This document shows positions 1-6,690 of a stretch of 17,319 nt of DNA, piece by piece; positions within the stretch are counted from its first letter, which is position 1, and the number at the start of each line of letters is the position of its first letter. The notes beneath the pieces were generated by a model. That model did no database searches and was not told the DNA's origin. It saw only the letters and a program-made list of their open reading frames with translations. Location: the NCBI GenBank assembly GCA_002427325.1, contig DIQS01000058.1:18131-35449 (forward strand), in the 5' to 3' direction. This DNA comes from Cloacimonetes bacterium UBA5456. Lineage in GTDB: Bacteria > Cloacimonadota > Cloacimonadia > Cloacimonadales > Cloacimonadaceae. The position numbers and the translations under genes are program-made.

Positions 1-2
1 AT

Positions 3-110
3 CATGACCAGAACCCTCTAAGGAAGAGCCTTGAAAGTCGTCCAAAAAGAGGAAAAAGAATCGGGATGAAGGTGCTTTTTAGTATTAACACCCAAGACAT
101 GATAAAATAA
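3..110 (+). CDS. possible 3' end of an upstream gene (5' cut by window)
   Basis: Frame 3 is open from the window edge to a TAA at 108-110, giving about 35 codons rich in Lys and Arg (a segment reads RKSLESRPKRGKRIG). It ends just four bases before a promoter-like TTGACT, which fits the tail of an upstream gene followed by a new transcription unit. The stretch is too short to identify, and a 35-codon open frame can occur by chance; frame 1 is closed at 19-21. Treat it as a possibility only. Confidence 0.25.
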   Translation, partial: HDQNPLRKSLESRPKRGKRIGMKVLFSINTQDMIK

Positions 111-113
111 AGA

Positions 114-142
114 TTGACTGAACTATGCACTTCAACAAATTG
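114..142 (+). promoter_or_regulatory. promoter-like site upstream of the zinc-ribbon/rsmA unit
   Basis: TTGACT (114-119) is followed after 17 bases by AAATTGG (137-143). The TTG triplet lies in nearly the same place as in three other sites of this window (3160-3189, 7580-7610, 14739-14768). The layout resembles the FCB-type -33/-7 promoter rather than TATAAT. It would start RNA near 148-150, about 30 nt before the zinc-ribbon start codon. This is the weakest -7 match of the four. Confidence 0.35.
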
Positions 143-178
143 GCTTCAAACTATATGAAAATTGATAAGGAGCTATAA

Positions 179-355
179 ATGGCAAAGAATAATCGCGGTA
201 AGACCTTGAAAAACCTGCCTGCTCACGGCAGAGGCCAGTGCCCTCATTGCAATCGTACCGGCGTTAAGCTTATGTATGAAATCAAGGGCGAGAACAAAAC
301 CATTAAAGTTTGCAAAGTTTGCAAAAACACCCCGGCAGACAAACTCACTGCCTGA
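179..355 (+). CDS. 58-residue zinc-ribbon protein, function unknown
   Basis: A small basic protein that starts at ATG 179 behind a good ribosome binding site (AAGGAG 167-172, 6-nt spacing) and ends at TGA 353-355. It has two CxxC knuckles, C21-P-H-C24 and C45-K-V-C48, separated by 20 residues, which is the geometry of a single-zinc ribbon. The N-terminus is Lys/Arg/Asn rich (MAKNNRGKTLKNL), a composition common in small ribosomal or nucleic-acid-binding proteins. It has no signal peptide or membrane segment, so it is presumably cytoplasmic. It lies 59 nt before rsmA and may be co-transcribed with that rRNA modification gene, so a ribosome-linked role is an attractive inference. I do not recognise a named family. 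Confidence 0.85.
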   Translation: MAKNNRGKTLKNLPAHGRGQCPHCNRTGVKLMYEIKGENKTIKVCKVCKNTPADKLTA

Positions 356-372
356 TTGATATCAACAGGTTT

Positions 373-395
373 GGGAGAGCAGGAGCTCTCCCTTT
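373..395 (+). terminator. stem-loop between the zinc-ribbon gene and rsmA
   Basis: GGGAGAGC (373-380) and GCTCTCCC (385-392) form a perfect 8-bp stem with loop AGGA, followed by only TTT and then CGTGTCTT. The stem is strong but the T-tract is poor, so it may be an attenuator, a partial terminator or an RNA-stability hairpin. It could lower rsmA output relative to the zinc-ribbon gene. Confidence 0.55.
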
Positions 396-414
396 CGTGT
401 CTTAGGAGACAGTT

Positions 415-1197
415 TTGAGAGCCATCAAAGAGCTGGGACAACACTTCCTCAATGATGCCGCAATCGCCGCTGATATCGCCGCTTTGGGTGAAATCTCGCA
501 AGGCGAAACGATCTGGGAGATTGGTCCCGGTCCCGGCATTCTCTCGGATGCCCTCATCGCGCTCGGCGCAAAGCTCAAAGCTTTTGAATTGGACAAACGC
601 ATGGCGGCAATCCTCGAGCGTAGGTTTGGGGAAAAGATTGATCTCACCATCATCGATATCCTCAAATTAAATTGGGCAAAAGAACTGGAAAAAGAGAGCA
701 AGCCCGTCAAGATTATCGCTAATATCCCCTATCAAATCACCTCACCCTTGCTTTATAAATTGGAAGAACATGCACAGAGCCTTGACCGTGCGGTTTTCAT
801 GATTCAAAAAGAGGTGGCAGAGAGGCTCACGGCAAAGGCGGGAGACAAGGCTTACAGCTTGCTCAGCATACGCATGCGACTCAAGTTTGACATCTCTTTG
901 GCATTCTTTGTGGGTGCTGAAAAGTTCGATCCGCCGCCCAAGGTGGAAAGTGCTGTGGTTGTGGTCACTCCACGCAAGAACTTGCCTGATCTCGGCGATG
1001 AAAAGGAGTTTTATAGCCTGATCAATGCGGCTTTTGCGCATAAGCGTAAGACCTTGAGAAACAATCTCCTCCCCCATCTGGGCAAGGAGAAATTGGACGC
1101 TCTGATCACTCGTTCGGGGCTGGATTTTAAAAGAAGGGCAGAGACCTTAGATGAAAAAGAGTTTATCTTGCTTAATCATCTTCTTGCTGAGCTCTAA
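415..1197 (+). CDS. rsmA: 16S rRNA (adenine1518/1519-N6)-dimethyltransferase RsmA (KsgA)
   Basis: A SAM-dependent enzyme that dimethylates two adjacent adenines in the 3' hairpin of 16S rRNA late in small-subunit assembly. The 260-residue length is typical. Visible family motifs are GQHFL (8-12), the SAM-binding motif I WEIGPGPGIL (34-43), the acidic ELD after the next strand (58-60), the catalytic loop NIPY (103-106), QKEVAERL (131-138) and FDPPPKVESAV (171-181). The C-terminal helical domain (about 195-260) is present. Translation starts at TTG 415, chosen because AGGAG (404-408) lies 6 nt upstream and the first residues lead directly into the family's usual N-terminus. It follows the zinc-ribbon gene, and its last 47 nt are overlapped by the next gene. 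Confidence 0.97.
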   Translation: MRAIKELGQHFLNDAAIAADIAALGEISQGETIWEIGPGPGILSDALIALGAKLKAFELDKRMAAILERRFGEKIDLTIIDILKLNWAKELEKESKPVKIIANIPYQITSPLLYKLEEHAQSLDRAVFMIQKEVAERLTAKAGDKAYSLLSIRMRLKFDISLAFFVGAEKFDPPPKVESAVVVVTPRKNLPDLGDEKEFYSLINAAFAHKRKTLRNNLLPHLGKEKLDALITRSGLDFKRRAETLDEKEFILLNHLLAEL

Positions 1198-2941
1198 TCT
1201 CGCACTTTTTGCGCTGAGCAAAGACGTGGAGTTCTTTCTCTATAATAGCTCCGTACAACGTCTTGTGGAATCGCGACTCTATTATCAGATGCATCCGCTG
1301 AAGGGTATTGGCGTGGACATTTTGGGGCAGAGCTCTTGGGAAAATAGGCTCAGCTTCAATCGCGATACGCATAGGTCAAATCTCGGCACGAATATTAGTT
1401 ACAATCATAACAAGCTCTTCCACACGCTCGCCGTGGACTATGAATCCTACCAAGAATCCAGTGATCTCGACCCCGGTGCTTATGTAAACAAGAACGGCAA
1501 GCTGGGCTATCTGCTTTATTTTGCGCCTATTGACAGCCTCTTTTTGCGCCTTGAAAGCTATGCCATCCTGCGCAATGAACACGATAGATGGTCGGATAAA
1601 TCATACCTAAATAGCGATGGACTGCAGTTCACAACCGCTATGGGCTATCGCTATGATGAAGAGATTTGGAATCTGAACCTTCGCGCAAATGCCGATAATA
1701 AAAACATGAATTGGGAGAAATATACCGATCTGCAGGCAAGTGCCGGATTTGGGCTCTATCCCGAAAACTTTTATTGGAGCAACACATTTCATGTCTATGC
1801 CCGAAAAGACAATATCTTTACGCTCAGCAATCAGGATGAACTGGAAAAGAGTAGCTATCTCTGGCAGGATAAGCAAAAACGCCGCGGATTCAGCACTGAA
1901 AGTAAGCTCATCTATATCCCCCATCCTGATTTTATCGTGAATATCAATGAGAGCTATTATGAGCGAGTTGTGGCGATGGAAGAGAGCATTACGCGAGATA
2001 ATAAGGAGCATGTTAACGAGTTGAGTTTGGGGCTGAATTACGATCTGCCGGCGGATTTCGTGTTGAAAGTGAATGCCGAACATAGCCTTGCCGTGAAAGA
2101 CTTTATCTATGATCAAAATACCAGGGATAGTGAGCGCAGAGGGCTAAACGGAGTGCTGGCTTGGGAATATAGTCAGATGGATACGCTGTTGGTTGGGGCG
2201 GGGATAAATCTGCAGAGAACGAAGTTCCCCAAAAATGAAAACCTGTGGGATAACGATTTGAGAACGCGTAGCTTGCGCGTGGGTTGGCTTCACTATTTCC
2301 GTGAGCGCATCCGCACGAGTAACCTCTTCATATATTCACTTCGCGAGGACGTCTATATCGACCCCATTCTTTCGGCGAATAATCATGTTCTCGAGAGCTA
2401 TAGTATGCTGCCGGATATGGAGATACTCTTGGGTGACAGGCTGGCTTTTAAGCAAAGCTATCAGATACGCACGGACTACACGAATTTCATCTATCCGCAA
2501 AATAGAGAAAATAAGCTCTATCGGCAATTGGGATATAAGTTTAACCTCATTTTCGATAGCTATCCCTATTTAGCGAGAGTGCCCGATGATAGATGGAATC
2601 AGCTAAATCATAGAAAGGTTGCGGGGAGTTCAATGCTGCTCGATCTCTGCTATGGCTATGAGGAAAACCAATATGGTCAGCAAAAAGAGGAGTATTACAC
2701 CTTGGATAGCAAAAACCGTAAGTATCTGAGTTCTATAACCCTAAAGCGCGATATCGGGAATTTTTATTATAGCATAAGTCCGGGGATAAGTTGGGGAACT
2801 TGGACGGAATATAGCCTCGAAGCAGGCATCTATTGGACTTTTGACAACGGTTCATTCATCGAAGCCTCGATCACACCAAACTCCGAAGACTTAATCAAGA
2901 TAGATTGGCGCACTTCGGTCAATCTTAACATCTATTTTTGA
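1151..2941 (+). CDS. predicted outer-membrane beta-barrel protein
   Basis: A 596-residue protein with a clear Sec signal peptide (MKK, then a hydrophobic stretch to about residue 22). The rest has no long hydrophobic helices but many alternating aromatic/polar stretches, for example near LYYQMHP, LSLGLNYDL and LEAGIYWTF. It ends in NLNIYF, a terminal aromatic strand typical of outer-membrane barrels recognised by the BAM machinery. I infer an outer-membrane barrel of many strands; the specific function is unknown. The start at ATG 1151 lies inside rsmA in another frame (47-nt overlap) and is favoured because it begins exactly at the signal peptide; the ribosome binding site is weak (a GGGCAGAG stretch at 1137-1144). 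Such a long overlap suggests translational coupling to rsmA. No domain name can be given from reading alone. Confidence 0.85.
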   Translation: MKKSLSCLIIFLLSSNLALFALSKDVEFFLYNSSVQRLVESRLYYQMHPLKGIGVDILGQSSWENRLSFNRDTHRSNLGTNISYNHNKLFHTLAVDYESYQESSDLDPGAYVNKNGKLGYLLYFAPIDSLFLRLESYAILRNEHDRWSDKSYLNSDGLQFTTAMGYRYDEEIWNLNLRANADNKNMNWEKYTDLQASAGFGLYPENFYWSNTFHVYARKDNIFTLSNQDELEKSSYLWQDKQKRRGFSTESKLIYIPHPDFIVNINESYYERVVAMEESITRDNKEHVNELSLGLNYDLPADFVLKVNAEHSLAVKDFIYDQNTRDSERRGLNGVLAWEYSQMDTLLVGAGINLQRTKFPKNENLWDNDLRTRSLRVGWLHYFRERIRTSNLFIYSLREDVYIDPILSANNHVLESYSMLPDMEILLGDRLAFKQSYQIRTDYTNFIYPQNRENKLYRQLGYKFNLIFDSYPYLARVPDDRWNQLNHRKVAGSSMLLDLCYGYEENQYGQQKEEYYTLDSKNRKYLSSITLKRDIGNFYYSISPGISWGTWTEYSLEAGIYWTFDNGSFIEASITPNSEDLIKIDWRTSVNLNIYF

Positions 2942-2955
2942 GCAAAAGGCGAAGG

Positions 2956-2976
2956 GCAGAGAGCAGAGAGCAGAGA
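2956..2976 (+). repeat. three tandem copies of 7-mer GCAGAGA
   Basis: GCAGAGA occurs at 2956, 2963 and 2970 without interruption, followed by GCTAAGGGCAAATAGCCCCC. The last part can form a 4-bp GGGC/GCCC hairpin (2982-2985 with 2991-2994) but has no T-tract, so it is not a convincing terminator for the barrel gene. Confidence 0.8.
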
Positions 2977-3049
2977 GCTAAGGGCAAATAGCCCCCTAAT
3001 CAACCAAGAACCAAACAACTAAATAACCGCGAGCGCAGCGAGCCCCAAT

Positions 3050-3104
3050 CCGTTCATTCCGTTAAATCCGTGTTCTATTTCGCTAAATTGTTAAATCGCT
3101 AAAT
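3050..3104 (+). repeat. degenerate short tandem repeats in the gene-free stretch
   Basis: Imperfect 9-mers CCGTTCATT (3050), CCGTTAAAT (3059) and CCGTGTTCT (3068) are followed by 8-mers CGCTAAAT (3081), TGTTAAAT (3089) and CGCTAAAT (3097). A further GC-rich stretch GCGAGCGCAGCGAGC lies at about 3028-3042. No credible open frame crosses 2942-3180, so the interval holds only these repeats and then the SRP RNA promoter. The pattern suggests slippage-derived or dispersed intergenic repeat sequence. Confidence 0.65.
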
Positions 3105-3159
3105 CGTCCAGCCAAAATACCATATTACGCGTCACTTCCCACCATCGGCAGATTTCTTA

Positions 3160-3189
3160 TTGACAAAAAGAGCGGCATTTATTGCTTTG
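3160..3189 (+). promoter_or_regulatory. promoter of the SRP RNA gene
   Basis: A consensus TTGACA (3160-3165) is followed after 17 nt by TGCTTTG (3183-3189). The segment 3182-3189 is TTGCTTTG, one mismatch from the FCB -7 element TANNTTTG. The element ends about 6 nt before the predicted 5' end of the RNA (about 3195), which is the expected spacing. No TATAAT lies at the usual distance. Confidence 0.6.
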
Positions 3190-3194
3190 TATAT

Positions 3195-3290
3195 GCCGGG
3201 TGTCGCCAATGTTTGAATGTGAACCATGTCAGATCGGGAACGAAGCAGCATTAAGCAAGCTCAGACATGTGTGCTGCCACCCGGTTTTTT
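3195..3290 (+). ncRNA. ffs: small bacterial signal recognition particle RNA (4.5S type)
   Basis: This is the RNA core of the particle that, with Ffh, targets membrane and exported proteins to the translocon. The conserved apical domain is complete: stem TGT/GCA (3227-3229, 3248-3250), symmetric loop CAGA/AGCA (3230-3233, 3244-3247), short stem TCG/CGA (3234-3236, 3241-3243) and GGAA tetraloop (3237-3240). This corresponds segment by segment to the E. coli GGTCAGGTCCGGAAGGAAGC region. Further helices pair ATGTTTGA (3209-3216) with TCAGACAT (3261-3268), and the ends CCGGGTG (3196-3202) with CACCCGG (3278-3284), followed by six T. The length of about 96 nt suits the small type without an Alu domain. 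Exact ends are estimated from the outer helix. Confidence 0.93.
3277..3290 (+). terminator. 3' end of SRP RNA / intrinsic terminator
   Basis: The 3' strand of the closing helix (CACCCGG, 3278-3284) runs straight into TTTTTT (3285-3290). The hairpin is formed by the whole RNA folding on itself. Read-through could feed the carboxypeptidase gene 54 nt downstream. Confidence 0.6.
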
Positions 3291-3343
3291 CTCAAGAACC
3301 GAATACAGCTTCCAATATAATGAATCGGTCTAAGGAGCGGATA

Positions 3344-6205
3344 ATGAAGAAGATGTGCCTAATCATAATCATGCTTTTGAGTGCTTGCTTCGTCTTTGCA
3401 CACAAAGCGGAGATTAAAAGTACAGACCTCGCGTCTGATGTCAAATTGCTTAACGAACTCATACTTGATATTGACAAGGTTAGCCATCTTGATTCAACGA
3501 TATTCATTAACCTCCGTAATGCCGGTGACTTGGGCATTCTCCGTCAGGCCGGATTCAATCCCATTATCCGTGCATCCGAGAGCTTTGGCGAAGGTGTCAC
3601 GTCAGAAAAGGTTCTCCCCGGCATGCGTCTGCCCGATGCCTATCTCTCTTACAGTGCTTTTCAGGATTATCTCTATCAGGTATTTCTTGATCATTATGAC
3701 ATTTGCACCATAGAAAGCATAGGCCGCTCAGTCCAAAACAGAGACATTTATTATCTCAAGATTTCAAATAATCCCGCAGTGAGTCAGCCCAAGGTGAAGA
3801 TCAAGTTGATCGCGAATATCCATGGTGATGAACCCGTCGGCTATTACCTCTTGCTCAAGCTGATAGAGCTTTTCACGCTGGAGTATGGCAACGATCCGCG
3901 CATCACAAATCTCATCGACAATGCCGAGATATTTATCATGCCGCTGATGAATCCCGATGGCTATGTCAACCACGTGCGATACAACGCCAATAACGTGGAC
4001 CTGAATCGCAATTTCCCCATGCCCGATGGCACCGAGAATCCCGATGGAAATGCCTATCAACCCGAGACTCTGGCGATGATGAATTGGAGCAATGCAAACA
4101 ACTTCTCGCTGGGTATGAACATGCATGGCGGTGCGCTGGTGATGAACTATCCTTGGGATTATAGCTATACTCTCACGCCGGATGATGAGCTTTTGCAAGA
4201 GCTTTCCTTGGCATATTCATCACATAACACGCCCATGTATAACAGCGATGAATTTGAGCATGGCATTACTAATGGCGCGCAGTGGTATGTGATCACGGGG
4301 AGTATGCAGGATTGGAATTATGCCTTCACCTCAAACATCGAAATCACGGTGGAACTGGGTAATACAAAGTGGCCGCCTGCCGCGACATTGCCGGGATATT
4401 GGGAAGATAATAGGGAATCTATCCTCACTTACATCGAATATGCTCTTAGAGGCGTGAAAGGCATCATCACCTCTACTGATGGCAGCACGATTGCGGCAAA
4501 GGTCTCGTCTTTCGGAGCCGGTAAAGAGGTCATGAATGATCCCGCAAATGGGGACTATCACCAGATTCTCTTGCCGGGGAACTATCGTCTGATGGCGTCT
4601 GCACTGGGCTATTTCCCGCAGATCGTGAGCCTCAGCGTTCCCGAAAGCGGATATATCACGCAGGATTTTGCGCTTGAGCCGGCGATGTTGGTAAGTGCGA
4701 AAGGGATAGTGCGAAATGCGGATGATCTTGAAGCTGTTGCCGGCGTGGGAATCACGCTTTGGGCAGATGAAGATGTCGCCGTCCAAAGTAATAGTGAAGG
4801 GTGTTTCACCCTGCCCATCATGAGTGAAGGAATATATTCGATTCAGGCTGAGCATGGCAGTGATCTCGCCTATCTGGGATACACGGCGATCAAGCAATAT
4901 GAAAGCGAGACGCTGGTCTCTATCCCGCTTTTTGAGCCGCTGTTTTATGACGATTTTGAAAGCGGAACGGGCAAATGGAACTTGCAGGGCAACTGGGGTA
5001 TCACCAATGACGGCGGCAATATGGTGCTCACCGATAGCCCCAATGGCAACTACAGCGGCAATCAGAATGTTAGCGCTACTGTGGCAAATCCCATTGATCT
5101 TTCCCATGTTTATGAGGCGCAGCTTGGCTTTCGGGCAAAATGGGACTTGGAAAGCGGCTATGACTTTGTCTTTGTTGAGGTCTCAAGCGATGGGAGCAAC
5201 TGGAATGTCCTTGATTCATTCTCCGGCACGCAAAGCACTTATATAGATCAAAACTATGACCTTTCCGCATATATCGGCTCGCAATTGCGCCTGCGCTTTC
5301 GCCTCAGAACAGATTATTATGTCAATAAAGATGGCATCTATATCGACGATGTGCGCGTCATCGGCAAAGATCAAAGCCTTGCGCTCATCGGGGATATCAA
5401 TGGCGATGGCTATTGGAATTCACAGGACTTAAAAAAGATTGTGGAGATTGCTCTTGATGGGGATAACAGCGGCTCTCTGGTGCTTGCAGACCTCGATGAA
5501 AGCGGCGAGATCACGGCAATTGATGCCTACTATCTCCTGCGCTTTCTTAAAGACCCGAGCTTCATCCTGCCTGCAATTGACCCGCAATCTGCAGGTTTGG
5601 AAGAGTGTGAGCTCCTCGTTTCTACTTCTGACGATTCTTTTGTTATCACCTTGCCGGCGGAGCTGAGAAGCCTGAGTATCACCTTTGATGAAGCTATTGC
5701 AAATATCGCCTTTAATCACGATGATCCAAGCATATATACTCTTGTCAATCAAGAGAATAACCGCATGGTTGTCATCCGCGAGAAAGACAGTCCTTATGAG
5801 GAAATGGATATCGTGTTTCATCACAGTTTAAGCCCACAGGGAACTCTTGCACTCGTCGAAGTCAATGGCGTCAACGCAGAGTTGCTCATAGAGCCGAGCT
5901 CTGTGCAAGATGATGACGCATCTCCTATGCCCACCATGCTTTTGGCAAATTATCCCAATCCATTTAATCCCGAGACAACGCTCAGCTTTCAGCTTGCTCA
6001 TGCTCAAGAAGCACGGCTCAGCATCCACAACCTAAAAGGGCAGAAGGTGCGCAGATTGCATCAGGGACTGCTTGAGGGAGGTGTTCACAATTTTGTCTTC
6101 GATGGAAAGGATGATAGCGGCAAGGCTTTAGGCAGTGGGATATATTTCTACACCCTGGAAACTCACGATACAAAGCAAAGCAAGAAGATGGTTTTATGCA
6201 AGTAA
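3344..6205 (+). CDS. secreted M14 zinc carboxypeptidase with MAM-like, dockerin-like and C-terminal sorting domains
   Basis: A 953-residue exported metallopeptidase, predicted to remove C-terminal residues from peptides outside the cell. Start ATG 3344 has AAGGAG (3332-3337) 6 nt upstream and begins the signal peptide (about 1-19, FVFA before the likely cut; LSAC at 12-15 also matches a lipobox). The M14 domain (about 95-365) shows zinc ligands H160 and E163 (HGDE) and H261 (MHGG), substrate-binding DLNRNF (219-224) and catalytic E337 (TVELG). Then come two carboxypeptidase regulatory-like beta domains (about 370-443, 450-526), a MAM/jelly-roll-like domain (about 534-674), a dockerin-like pair of calcium loops (DINGDGYWNSQD, then DLDESGEITAID; about 681-739), a beta region, and a sorting domain (about 865-953, NYPNPFNPETTLSF). 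It heads an overlapping three-gene unit. In-frame codons reach back to 3182 but run through the SRP RNA and are rejected. Confidence 0.93.
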   Translation: MKKMCLIIIMLLSACFVFAHKAEIKSTDLASDVKLLNELILDIDKVSHLDSTIFINLRNAGDLGILRQAGFNPIIRASESFGEGVTSEKVLPGMRLPDAYLSYSAFQDYLYQVFLDHYDICTIESIGRSVQNRDIYYLKISNNPAVSQPKVKIKLIANIHGDEPVGYYLLLKLIELFTLEYGNDPRITNLIDNAEIFIMPLMNPDGYVNHVRYNANNVDLNRNFPMPDGTENPDGNAYQPETLAMMNWSNANNFSLGMNMHGGALVMNYPWDYSYTLTPDDELLQELSLAYSSHNTPMYNSDEFEHGITNGAQWYVITGSMQDWNYAFTSNIEITVELGNTKWPPAATLPGYWEDNRESILTYIEYALRGVKGIITSTDGSTIAAKVSSFGAGKEVMNDPANGDYHQILLPGNYRLMASALGYFPQIVSLSVPESGYITQDFALEPAMLVSAKGIVRNADDLEAVAGVGITLWADEDVAVQSNSEGCFTLPIMSEGIYSIQAEHGSDLAYLGYTAIKQYESETLVSIPLFEPLFYDDFESGTGKWNLQGNWGITNDGGNMVLTDSPNGNYSGNQNVSATVANPIDLSHVYEAQLGFRAKWDLESGYDFVFVEVSSDGSNWNVLDSFSGTQSTYIDQNYDLSAYIGSQLRLRFRLRTDYYVNKDGIYIDDVRVIGKDQSLALIGDINGDGYWNSQDLKKIVEIALDGDNSGSLVLADLDESGEITAIDAYYLLRFLKDPSFILPAIDPQSAGLEECELLVSTSDDSFVITLPAELRSLSITFDEAIANIAFNHDDPSIYTLVNQENNRMVVIREKDSPYEEMDIVFHHSLSPQGTLALVEVNGVNAELLIEPSSVQDDDASPMPTMLLANYPNPFNPETTLSFQLAHAQEARLSIHNLKGQKVRRLHQGLLEGGVHNFVFDGKDDSGKALGSGIYFYTLETHDTKQSKKMVLCK

Positions 6206-6690
6206 ATAAACGACTACAAATCCTTTTGACGCTGCTCTTTGTCTGCTTTAGTGCAGCGTGTAAGAGCCAGCCTCCCGCCTCGGATAAGGAGGAATTTAAG
6301 CCCGTCTTTCGCAAGGACGGCACGCTCTGGGTTATCTCTCCCGTAGGCGAGACCAAGGCTGCTTTCGACATTGAAATAGCCGAAAAAGACAAAGATGTTT
6401 TGCAAGGACTCAAATATCGTGAAGACATGGAAGACAATCAAGGCATGTTCTTCATCTTCCAATATTTAGACTACCATTCCTTTTGGATGCAAGATACCTT
6501 CATGAGCTTGGATATGCTCTTCATGGATTCAGAGGGTGTGATAACCCATATCGAGAAAGGAGCAGCGCCTTTCAGCGAAGAATTGATCACGCCAAATATG
6601 CCTAATAAATATGTTCTCGAAGTTAAAGCCGGAATCGTTGATAGATTAAACATCAAGGAGTTAGATAAGATTAAATGGGAAAGAAACTGA
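6196..6690 (+). CDS. DUF192-family envelope lipoprotein
   Basis: A 164-residue protein with a hydrophobic signal (about 8-21) ending in SAAC, so C22 is probably lipidated, though Ser at -3 is not the classic Leu. Residues about 52-155 match the DUF192 pattern: GLKYREDMEDNQGMFFIF (71-88), FWMQDTFMSLDMLFMD (96-111), the APFS turn (124-127) and YVLEVKAGIVD (139-149). DUF192 proteins are small secreted or membrane-attached beta proteins of unsettled function. The gene overlaps the carboxypeptidase end by 10 nt and the next gene start by 16 nt, so the three are surely translated from one message. Nothing in the sequence gives a substrate. Confidence 0.88.
   Translation: MQVNKRLQILLTLLFVCFSAACKSQPPASDKEEFKPVFRKDGTLWVISPVGETKAAFDIEIAEKDKDVLQGLKYREDMEDNQGMFFIFQYLDYHSFWMQDTFMSLDMLFMDSEGVITHIEKGAAPFSEELITPNMPNKYVLEVKAGIVDRLNIKELDKIKWERN

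Noticed and set aside
2982..2994. Terminator after the beta-barrel gene
   Set aside because: GGGC-AAATA-GCCC is only a 4-bp stem and is followed by CCTAATC, not a T-tract.
2956..3104. CRISPR array in the repeat-rich stretch
   Set aside because: Repeat units are only 7-9 nt, with no unique spacers between them and no cas genes nearby.
3316..3321. TATAAT as a -10 box for the carboxypeptidase gene
   Set aside because: No -35-like sequence stands 16-18 nt upstream, and other units in the window do not use TATAAT; the gene may be served by read-through from the SRP RNA promoter.
3182..3343. N-terminal extension of the carboxypeptidase reading frame back to 3182
   Set aside because: The extension runs through the SRP RNA gene, places 54 odd residues before a perfect signal peptide, and lacks a ribosome binding site. 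ATG 3344 has AAGGAG at ideal spacing.
4331..5107. 258-codon open frame on the minus strand
   Set aside because: It lies wholly antisense to the well-supported carboxypeptidase gene and its product has no recognisable domain or signal.
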